Positions 1 through 7,203 of a stretch of 22,341 nucleotides of DNA are shown piece after piece. The position numbers were made by a program, and so were the translations under genes. The notes beneath the pieces are model-generated. The model was not told the DNA's origin. It made no database searches and saw nothing but the letters and a program-made list of their open reading frames with translations. The DNA is taken from the IMG/VR virus record IMGVR_UViG_3300048550_000632, positions 1-22,341 of that record; one strand, 5' to 3'. The stretch's first letter is position 1; the number at the start of each line of letters is the position of its first letter. This stretch comes from a virus.

Positions 1-3000
1 CTGCAACTGGTGATTTTGTAATGACCATTCCAAATCATACAATTAATGCTGGAACTAAATTAAGACTTGCTAATCTTGGATTTACATTCACTTGCAGTCA
101 AGACGCTAATGGTTCTCAGCATCAGTATCCTCGTTCCACTGATCCTGCATACAATACAACATTGAATGTTACTTCGGTAGGAACTACTACTGCGGATATT
201 ACTGGTGCGACTTATGTTCCCACCACCGGAATCCTGACCATTACTTCTAATGGACATAATCTCAGCACAGGAGATCACATTCAAATCGCAAGTGAATCCT
301 TAACATTCACATGTGCCTATGATTCTAATGCTACAAATCACACATATCCCAGACAATCTGATCCCATTTGGGGATTATGGCAACCAGTTACGGTTGTTGA
401 TGGCAACACATTTACTTTAGATATTGGTACATCTACTGACACAACAACTCACAATTTCGTGTCTGCTACAACTGGTGCTTTAATCAAGCAAACCGGTGCG
501 GTTACGATCAATGTCGGTGCTTCTCCTTCAGGTCAGCAATATACCTATGCATGGGTAAGTAATGTTGCAAATGCTGTTATTACTGGTGGTGCATATGTAC
601 ACACATTCAAGTCTGCTATTGCTGGCGGTGTAGTCGCTGATCAGAAGGTGAACTGTGAAGATGATGTTCTTGATCTTACAGATGCACTGGTCGATGATCT
701 TAGAAATGGTTCTAATACTCATCTTTGGGATGCATCTGCTCTATATGTAAACAGGGAAGCAAATCCTGTACAATTAAATCATGTTGAAACTGAGATTCCA
801 CAAACACTTTGGGTTCTCAATAAACACGTTGAACTTGTCAATAAGATTATTAATAACGAATTAATTACAATTCAAGGTGATCATAGTTTAACTCAGTATA
901 CGGATACTACAATCTATGATTCCAATAACTATGGAAGTCTGACGCAGTTAACTCCTAGTGGAGCAACATATGATCCTGTTACTGGAGAAATGGTAATCAC
1001 CTCTGCTGGTCATAACTTAAGCACTTCTAGTAAGGTAAGTTTTGCTGATGACTCCTTTACATTTACTTGCAGTCAAGATGATAATGCGTCACAGCACACT
1101 TATCCTCGTTCAACTGACCCTGCATATAGAAGAGTTCTTTCTGTAACGGCAGTTTCTACAAATACCTTCACAGTAAATGTGGGCGTATCTCCTGCTGATC
1201 GTCAATATACTCATGTGTTTGTCAGTGCAGCAACAAATGCAGTCACTGTATTGGATTACACATCAGCAGATTGCGCTGATGTTAAGCAGACAATCCAAAA
1301 TCTCATGGATATTGTTGTTGATACCTTAACTAATGCTAATCTTCCATCTCCGGTAGATTATCTTGGCACCGTAACTAAACTGTTCCCAGTCTACGAATTC
1401 TTAGGATCTTATGTAGATTCGTTTAGTGAAGTTCCTATTGAATTGACTGATGTCTTTAATAATGATGACATTGTATATGCCAATAAGTTTAATGTAAATG
1501 CTCAATATCGATTTAGAGATGCTGCAAATCTAATTCGTCTCAATAGAAAGGCAATTGTAGACAAGGCAGCTGTTGATATGATCAGCAGGTATCCTCATCT
1601 TGGTTTGAGTATGCCTAGAAACCAAGATGGTAGTGGAGCTGGTACTTTACGTTGTAAGACCGACTTAGGTCTTATCTTGGATGCTGTCGCTAATGACATT
1701 GAAGAAGGTGGAAATCTTAATCTTCTTACTGGTTTAGGTCTTTATTTTGGTGCTAATGATGAAATCTTACATGTAAGACTTCAGTTGGTAGAGGGTTGCT
1801 ACGCACACGAAAGACTCGCATTCTACGCTAAACAAGCAGTAACAGGTGATATCGATTCCACTAACACTGATGCTGTTATTGTTGGTGATTGGGGAATCAC
1901 AAATGATCCTGGAAATTGTGCAAATGTAACGAGTGCAATTGATGCTCTGATCGATCTTGCAAATATCTCTCTCGCTCCCACTGGGGATCGTTACCGAGAT
2001 GCTGGTGATTTGCTTCTCTTCAATAAGGAATTTATTGCGGATGAAGCAACACTTCTTTTGGATGCAGCGTTTGCTTATCAGTTGGGTGTGGCATCTTACA
2101 ATGCATTCTCTTATCCGGGCGGTATTTCTGTAGGTAGAGAAAATTGTAAGGATGATATTAAAGATATTATTGATAGTGTAATTGCTGACTTACTTACTGG
2201 AGGTAACTCCAATACAGTTAAAGCGATTGAATACTACATCACCTCTTCTAATGGTTTAAAACAGTTTGAAGATCAAATTCTTCCTGCCATGTATGCCTAT
2301 CAACAGGTTAGATTCCTTGGTAAGAAAGCGATTCGCAACTTACTTGTTGGAATTGGAGATGGTGCTTCGGGAGATCAATATAGAGCACAATACACACCAG
2401 TAACTCCATATACTGATCTAACAATTACTGATGAGTCCGGTAACTCAACTTACAGTGATGATGATTGTGCGGATGTTATCAATGCGTTCGATAATCTTAT
2501 AGATCTTATTATCGACACTCTTACACCAGGTGATACTGCTTCTCGCGCAGCGGGAAGAATGCTTCTCTTCAATGCGAACTATTATAGAGAAGAGATTACG
2601 AATGAAGTTAATGCTCAGTGGGGTTCTTCTTATTGGACTTACAATGATTTCCTTACGGAGATGCTTAACAACACCATTCATGATATGGTAACTACAGATA
2701 GCAGCAGTTATGTTACTGCTAGAACTGTAGAACTTGAAAATATTACTGGAACCTTTACTGTTGGCCAACCCGCATATAGCGGATCTAATAATCTTGGACT
2801 TGATACTGGTCGCACTAGCACCCTTGAGGTTGAAGTTCTTGAATGGTATCCCAAAACCAGCAAATTAGTTGTTCAGATAATCAGGGGTTCCAGTTTAACC
2901 GCTGGATATAGAATTCAGCAGGGTTCTAATTACGGAACAATCAAATCTACTTCTGGTGCTATTTCTACTGCATTCAACTACTACAAGACCATTGGTAATG

Positions 3001-5954
3001 TAGAAACGATTGAGAGTGCAAGATTAATTCAATCCAACGTTCAAGGTCAAGTTGTATTGAATAATCTCTTCACATATCCTGAAGATTTGAGTGTATCTGG
3101 TTTCACTAAAACTGCAATGGCATCAGTAGCATCTGATGCCTACCTCGCTCCTGATGACACCTTAACCGCAGATTCGGTTGCACCCGATGGTACAACTGCA
3201 TACCATTTAGTCTCTAGAGATTATGTTTTAACTTCTTTCACTACATTTGATGCTGAAGGTAATAAATTTGACTCCTCTAACGAGACATTTGATACGGGTT
3301 CTGTGCAAGAAACGCAAACCTATACATTCTCTACTTTCATTAAAGATGTTACTCCTTCCGGTACACCTTTAGACAAGTGTAGATTCCAAGTTACTCTTGA
3401 TCCTGGTGTTACAGCAAAAGAAGTTAAGTTTGATTTGGATCTTTCTGATGGTACATTTGGTAGCGTCTTTGCTGACACTGGAGCAACCGTTGAAGCATAT
3501 GGATCTATTCCTTATGGTAATGGTTGGTATAGAGCATATATTACTCTTACATTCTCCTTTGGTATTGGATTACTTAGGACTGAAGTTTATCAGAAAAATA
3601 ATGCTGGTGCGATTCAATTTGCTGGAGTTAGTCCACAATCACAAGCATATTGGGGATGGAAACTTGCTAAAGGCGGTTTGGATCCTTATGTATCTGTATC
3701 CGGCGAAACCTTCTATGCGGACAATGATTTCAACATTAAGAACTACATTATCGATGCAATTGAAGCATACTATGAACAGGCATTGGATCAAACTCTAACT
3801 ACACCTTCACCTCTTGCTGGATTCCTTACATATACAGATACTGGTTTGCAGTCTCTTTATGACACTGATAGTTGGATGAGTGTTATCCGTCGTAACTTTG
3901 ATATCATTAGAAATCAATTACTAAATGATTCCTTTATCACCACAATTGATACTCGTAGTGGCATCGTAGTTCCCACTAAGACATATGGAACTCGTAACAT
4001 CCCTATTGGTGTTACCGGTCGTGTTCAACCTGCCGATAATATTATTGGTCTTGCTAGTGGAGCATATGGTGAGATTGCAAACATTCGAGAGAATGAAGCG
4101 AAGATTGTTAAAGTTTATCAAAGATTTAGAATTAATGGTGAGGTAACGGGTGAGGCACTTGAATTGGGTGAAGTTGTCACTTCTGGAGGTGCTTCCGGTA
4201 CAATCTATGCTAAGTATTCGGATGAAAATAACACTTACTTTGATGTTGCCGTTACTGCTGGAACATTCGCTGTATTGAATATTATCACTGGAGCAAACAA
4301 TTCCAGTACCGCTGAAATCGGTGCTATCGAAGATAGATTACAAGTCATCGGTAGACAAGGGCAATTTGATCAAGGAATTGAATTCAAAGGGTTCACTTCT
4401 GGTGCAACTGCAAATGTTGAGGAAATGCGTATCGCAGAATCTGCTGTATTGACAAATACTGGCGGTAAATTAACTGTAGATACTGAATCTCTCACGGGTC
4501 AGTTTGAGGTTACCTCTGTAGTTTATCCTCAAAGTATTAGTGAATACCTTGAGGTTAACAAATTTGCAGGTCTTGATGTTCAAGTTGGTGATAGAATTGC
4601 CTCTGATGGACATAGTAGATTACTCATCTCTGTGATTGACAGTAAGAATAATTTCCAAGTAGGTAACTATCTTTATAACGTAATTCAAGGTGTTCTGAAA
4701 GATGCAAATAACTACGGTATTATCACCGATTTAGATCTTGACAACAATTACATTTACGTTTCTATGGTTACTGGATCGTTCTCAAATGGTGATTATATTG
4801 GTGATTATTCTGATGGTGATACTCCGGTTGGTTTTGCTACTATTAGCGCAAAAGTTGACATTGCTGGTGCTGGTGCTGCTCTGGTAAGTGACATCAAAAC
4901 TTCTGGTTTGTATAAGAGATTATATCTCACAGATGTTGTTGGAACATTTAGCAATAGAGATACGATTATTTCTGTTGATGATTACAAGGCAGCAGTTATT
5001 GTTCGTAAAGAATTACGCGCTCGCGTTAGAAGATTCTTCAGAGGATTTGATGGTACACAAACCGCCTTCAAACTCACTACGAACAATGGTGATCCTTACT
5101 TCCCAGATCCCGCAGGTCATATGTTGATCTTTGTTAATGGTATTTTACAACCGCCAGGAGCAACAAATGCATATACCGCATTCTCAGATTCAATTCAATT
5201 CCAAGAGGCACCTGAGATTGGATCGTCCTTCACTGGATTCTATGTTGGTAAACTTAGACAATTGGATGATATCTCATTCGACTTTGATTCCTTAAGACAA
5301 TCCTTCAACCTCAAACGTGAGGGTACTTTCTACTCACTCACTCTAACTGAAGGTGTTCAGTCCTCTGTGATCAAACCCGAAAATAATATTATTGTTTCTC
5401 TTAACGGTGTTATTCAAGAACCAGGTGTTGGTTTCGAGATTGTTGGTTCTAGAATTATCTTCTCTGAAATTCCTAGATTCGGATCTACATTTGTAGCATT
5501 CTCTTATGTTGGATCTGATCAGGACGTTGAAGCAGCAGATATTATACCTCCTATCGAACCTGGCGATAATATTAGAATCGAAGGTGAGACTGAAGATCGT
5601 GAAGTTGCTGTTATTGAATCTTCCAATTCTTTGATCACATTCGATTATCTTGGATCTACTTTCGGTAAAGGTGCTCAAGCATCAGCGGTTCTAACTTCCG
5701 GAACTATCGATAAAGTTTCTGTTACTGCTGGAGGTTCTGGATATACTAGCAGACCAAATGTTAGAATTGACTCTATCAGCGGATTTGATGCTCAAATTAA
5801 AGCATTGGTTGGTGTTGGTGGTGTAGTTGTTTCATCCGCTGGAACTGGATATCTGGATCCTTCGGTTAATGTTGAATCATCAGTTCCTGATGATTGGACA
5901 GCACCTGACTTAAGTCTGTATGGTGAAGAAATCATTGATCCAGAGATCCTATAA
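1..5954 (+). CDS. Giant repeat-rich virion structural protein, 5' end outside window
   Basis: Partial gene, read in frame from base 3. The reading frame is open to the window edge. The residues before the first Met (base 21) already align with the start of a repeat seen again near 210 and 966 (TG-x-hydrophobic-T-I), so Met at 21 is internal and the true start is upstream. Visible order: three beta modules with a TFTC...YPR..DP signature; three helical super-repeats (651-2637); a carbohydrate-binding or spike-like jelly-roll beginning NLFTYPEDLS with an NGWYR motif (about 3060-3720); repeated SGA-type beta modules (about 4130-5000); two 'NGxxQxPG' repeats (5040-5516); and a C-terminal pair of GSGY/GTGY repeats (5700-5880). 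No enzyme motif, signal peptide or membrane segment is seen. Such beaded architecture fits a cyanophage baseplate-periphery or fibre protein. Its place upstream of gp8 matches the T4 gene 6-7 interval, but homology to gp7 is not claimed. Confidence 0.85.
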   Translation, partial: ATGDFVMTIPNHTINAGTKLRLANLGFTFTCSQDANGSQHQYPRSTDPAYNTTLNVTSVGTTTADITGATYVPTTGILTITSNGHNLSTGDHIQIASESLTFTCAYDSNATNHTYPRQSDPIWGLWQPVTVVDGNTFTLDIGTSTDTTTHNFVSATTGALIKQTGAVTINVGASPSGQQYTYAWVSNVANAVITGGAYVHTFKSAIAGGVVADQKVNCEDDVLDLTDALVDDLRNGSNTHLWDASALYVNREANPVQLNHVETEIPQTLWVLNKHVELVNKIINNELITIQGDHSLTQYTDTTIYDSNNYGSLTQLTPSGATYDPVTGEMVITSAGHNLSTSSKVSFADDSFTFTCSQDDNASQHTYPRSTDPAYRRVLSVTAVSTNTFTVNVGVSPADRQYTHVFVSAATNAVTVLDYTSADCADVKQTIQNLMDIVVDTLTNANLPSPVDYLGTVTKLFPVYEFLGSYVDSFSEVPIELTDVFNNDDIVYANKFNVNAQYRFRDAANLIRLNRKAIVDKAAVDMISRYPHLGLSMPRNQDGSGAGTLRCKTDLGLILDAVANDIEEGGNLNLLTGLGLYFGANDEILHVRLQLVEGCYAHERLAFYAKQAVTGDIDSTNTDAVIVGDWGITNDPGNCANVTSAIDALIDLANISLAPTGDRYRDAGDLLLFNKEFIADEATLLLDAAFAYQLGVASYNAFSYPGGISVGRENCKDDIKDIIDSVIADLLTGGNSNTVKAIEYYITSSNGLKQFEDQILPAMYAYQQVRFLGKKAIRNLLVGIGDGASGDQYRAQYTPVTPYTDLTITDESGNSTYSDDDCADVINAFDNLIDLIIDTLTPGDTASRAAGRMLLFNANYYREEITNEVNAQWGSSYWTYNDFLTEMLNNTIHDMVTTDSSSYVTARTVELENITGTFTVGQPAYSGSNNLGLDTGRTSTLEVEVLEWYPKTSKLVVQIIRGSSLTAGYRIQQGSNYGTIKSTSGAISTAFNYYKTIGNVETIESARLIQSNVQGQVVLNNLFTYPEDLSVSGFTKTAMASVASDAYLAPDDTLTADSVAPDGTTAYHLVSRDYVLTSFTTFDAEGNKFDSSNETFDTGSVQETQTYTFSTFIKDVTPSGTPLDKCRFQVTLDPGVTAKEVKFDLDLSDGTFGSVFADTGATVEAYGSIPYGNGWYRAYITLTFSFGIGLLRTEVYQKNNAGAIQFAGVSPQSQAYWGWKLAKGGLDPYVSVSGETFYADNDFNIKNYIIDAIEAYYEQALDQTLTTPSPLAGFLTYTDTGLQSLYDTDSWMSVIRRNFDIIRNQLLNDSFITTIDTRSGIVVPTKTYGTRNIPIGVTGRVQPADNIIGLASGAYGEIANIRENEAKIVKVYQRFRINGEVTGEALELGEVVTSGGASGTIYAKYSDENNTYFDVAVTAGTFAVLNIITGANNSSTAEIGAIEDRLQVIGRQGQFDQGIEFKGFTSGATANVEEMRIAESAVLTNTGGKLTVDTESLTGQFEVTSVVYPQSISEYLEVNKFAGLDVQVGDRIASDGHSRLLISVIDSKNNFQVGNYLYNVIQGVLKDANNYGIITDLDLDNNYIYVSMVTGSFSNGDYIGDYSDGDTPVGFATISAKVDIAGAGAALVSDIKTSGLYKRLYLTDVVGTFSNRDTIISVDDYKAAVIVRKELRARVRRFFRGFDGTQTAFKLTTNNGDPYFPDPAGHMLIFVNGILQPPGATNAYTAFSDSIQFQEAPEIGSSFTGFYVGKLRQLDDISFDFDSLRQSFNLKREGTFYSLTLTEGVQSSVIKPENNIIVSLNGVIQEPGVGFEIVGSRIIFSEIPRFGSTFVAFSYVGSDQDVEAADIIPPIEPGDNIRIEGETEDREVAVIESSNSLITFDYLGSTFGKGAQASAVLTSGTIDKVSVTAGGSGYTSRPNVRIDSISGFDAQIKALVGVGGVVVSSAGTGYLDPSVNVESSVPDDWTAPDLSLYGEEIIDPEIL
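81..152 (+). repeat. TFTC-YPR beta repeat, copy 1
   Basis: First of three 24-residue copies in the giant protein. The pattern is TFTC, then D-x-N-x3-H-x-YPR-x2-DP. Copies 1 and 3 are also very similar at DNA level (both contain acttgcagtcaaga), suggesting recent duplication or gene conversion. The lone Cys is kept in every copy. Confidence 0.85.
300..371 (+). repeat. TFTC-YPR beta repeat, copy 2
   Basis: Second copy with the same length and spacing: TFTC, a D-x-N pair, HTYPR and DP. It is more diverged in DNA than copies 1 and 3. It is preceded by a GHNLSTGD segment that is repeated before copy 3. Confidence 0.85.
651..1595 (+). repeat. Helical super-repeat 1, with an inserted beta module
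   Basis: Order of sub-blocks: block A (NCEDDV...LVDDL, from 651); block D (helix around LWVLNKHVELVNKI, about 800-850); an inserted TFTC beta module (about 950-1260); block B (CADV...DTLTN, from about 1270); block C (YRFRDAANLIRLNRKAI, about 1503-1555). The same A-D-B-C order recurs twice downstream. Confidence 0.7.
1056..1127 (+). repeat. TFTC-YPR beta repeat, copy 3
   Basis: Third copy, followed by a YTH-x-FVSA segment that resembles the sequence after copy 2. This whole module (about 950-1260) sits inside helical super-repeat 1, where the other two super-repeats have only short linkers. Confidence 0.85.
1650..2085 (+). repeat. Helical super-repeat 2
   Basis: Block A (RCKTDL...VANDIEEGGN), block D (EGCYAHERLAFYAKQAV), block B (NCANV...IDLANISL) and block C (RYRDAGDLLLFNKEFI). 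It is shorter than super-repeat 1 because it lacks the inserted beta module. Confidence 0.7.
2142..2637 (+). repeat. Helical super-repeat 3
   Basis: Block A (NCKDDI...VIADLLTGGN), block D (YQQVRFLGKKAIRNLL), block B (DCADV...IIDTLTPG) and block C (SRAAGRMLLFNANYY). The linker YTDLTITD before block B resembles YTDTTIYD just before the inserted module in super-repeat 1, which helps to place the insertion point. Confidence 0.7.
5040..5516 (+). repeat. Tandem NGxxQxPG structural repeats
   Basis: Two copies, about 5040-5252 and 5280-5516. Shared pattern: F-D-x3-T/S-x-F-x-L, then a hydrophobic strand with NG-[IV]-[LI]-Q-x-PG, then I-x-F-x-E-x-P-x2-GS, ending YVGK or YVGS. This repeat type is common in phage fibre and baseplate-associated proteins. 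Its molecular role is not known to me. Confidence 0.75.
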
Positions 5955-5957
5955 ATA
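5950..5957 (+). promoter_or_regulatory. T4-type late promoter TATAAATA overlapping a stop codon
   Basis: Exact match to the T4 late -10 consensus TATAAATA, followed by AC. It contains the TAA stop (5952-5954) of the upstream gene and ends 19 bases before the next ATG. No -35 element is expected for sigma-gp55-type late transcription. It probably drives the 5977 gene and those after it. Confidence 0.7.
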
Positions 5958-5976
5958 ACTAAAAAAGTAGATAGTA

Positions 5977-7197
5977 ATGTCCAAGCAAGCACTTAATATT
6001 GGTTCTGCGCCAAACGACAACACGGGGGATACCCTCCGTGCTGGTGGCGATAAAATCAATGACAACTTTACTGAAATCTATGCTGCTTTAGGTAATGGAG
6101 CAGACATTCAAATTGATGTAACTAACGCTGGTGTTGGTCAGGTATTGAAGTATACTGGTACTTCTTTTATTGCATCTGACTATACTGCACTTACCGCAGC
6201 ATTGGATGTTAATGGAAACTCCATTATTTCTTCTAGTGATGGAAATATAACAATTGCCCCAAATGGCACTGGTGACGTAACAATTAGTAATGGTAGTATT
6301 ACGAATACTTTTGATGGCGCAACTGGTGATATTGATTTACCAACTAAAGTAAAATATAAAAATGAATATACGACATTAGGTGTTGCTCCATCTGCAGCAG
6401 CCTATCCTGGTTATTTCTTTACTGTTGACGGAGACGACACACCTTATGTAAATATGAACATCACAGCAGGTGGTGTTGGTGATACTAGGGTTGGTTTGTT
6501 AACTCAATATACTAGTGTTGGTGATCTTACCGACATTGATATTGCAACAACTCCTCCCACAAATAACCAAGTATTAAAATGGGATGGCACCAATTGGGTT
6601 CCTGGCGATGATAATGCTGGTGTATCTAGTATCACTAGTTTTGCTACTATAAATGCTGATACGGGCACTACAACAGCATCTAGCGAAACGGATGCCCTTA
6701 CTATTGCAGGTGGTACGAATATCTCAACTACAATTGCTGGTGACACAGTAACTGTTGCATTTACAGGAACATTAACTACTACTTTAGCGGCACTTACAGA
6801 TACTGATGTTTCTGGTATTACTCAGGGCGACTCTTTGTATTGGAGTGGCGCTAATTGGGTAGTTACTCGCAGTCCAATGACATGGTGGGAACTGAATGCT
6901 GATGGTATTTCATCTTATACTTTTAGTGGACCTGGATTTACAGGTACAGCTTCCGACCCCACACTTTATGTTATGCGTGGAATGACATATGCATTTGATA
7001 ATTCCGTTAATGGTGGTGCTCATCCATTTAGAATTCAATCGACTAGCGGTCTGACTGGAACCCCATATACGGATGGTCAAACTGGAACAGGTTCTAATGT
7101 TTTATATTGGACTGTTCCAATGGATGCTCCTACTACCTTATATTATCAGTGTACGCTTCACACTTTAATGAATGGCACAATCACCGTTGTAAGTTAA
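5977..7197 (+). CDS. Fibre-like virion protein with C-terminal cupredoxin-like domain
   Basis: 406 residues. The N-terminus (ALNIGSAPNDNTGDTLRAGG, then DKINDNFTEIY) is a pattern I recognise from cyanophage structural proteins. The middle holds fibre-type repeats such as VLKWDGTNWVPGDD and LYWSGANWVV, alternating with TG-rich beta segments. Residues 301-406 form a cupredoxin-like domain: a strand with VMRGMTYAFDN, His349 in GGAHPFRI, then a final strand and loop with Cys392, His395 and Met398 (YYQCTLHTLMNG). Cys-x2-His-x2-Met matches the amicyanin-type blue copper ligand loop. No signal peptide is present, so this is not a periplasmic electron carrier; a virion part is more likely. The start follows the late promoter motif by 19 bases and has no clear Shine-Dalgarno. 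Copper binding is inferred from the ligand pattern only. Confidence 0.8.
   Translation: MSKQALNIGSAPNDNTGDTLRAGGDKINDNFTEIYAALGNGADIQIDVTNAGVGQVLKYTGTSFIASDYTALTAALDVNGNSIISSSDGNITIAPNGTGDVTISNGSITNTFDGATGDIDLPTKVKYKNEYTTLGVAPSAAAYPGYFFTVDGDDTPYVNMNITAGGVGDTRVGLLTQYTSVGDLTDIDIATTPPTNNQVLKWDGTNWVPGDDNAGVSSITSFATINADTGTTTASSETDALTIAGGTNISTTIAGDTVTVAFTGTLTTTLAALTDTDVSGITQGDSLYWSGANWVVTRSPMTWWELNADGISSYTFSGPGFTGTASDPTLYVMRGMTYAFDNSVNGGAHPFRIQSTSGLTGTPYTDGQTGTGSNVLYWTVPMDAPTTLYYQCTLHTLMNGTITVVS
6877..7194 (+). other. Cupredoxin-like domain with complete type 1 copper ligand set
   Basis: Residues 301-406 of the 5977 protein. Candidate ligands are His349, Cys392, His395 and Met398. The 43-residue gap between the first His and the Cys is in the range of small cupredoxins (39 in amicyanin, 47 in plastocyanin). 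The domain ends the protein, as the Cys-His-Met loop does in free cupredoxins. Confidence 0.65.
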
Positions 7198-7203
7198 TAA
7201 AAA

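Noticed and set aside
21-23. ATG at 21 as the true start of the first gene
   Set aside because: The frame is open upstream, there is no ribosome site, and the upstream residues belong to the same repeat unit seen at about 210 and 966.
6021-6040. Hairpin as a terminator
   Set aside because: It lies inside a coding frame and is not followed by a T-run.
6877-7194. Host-derived plastocyanin (petE) auxiliary metabolic gene
   Set aside because: The cupredoxin-like part is fused to a fibre-type protein, lacks a thylakoid signal peptide and uses C-x2-H-x2-M rather than the plastocyanin C-x2-H-x4-M spacing.
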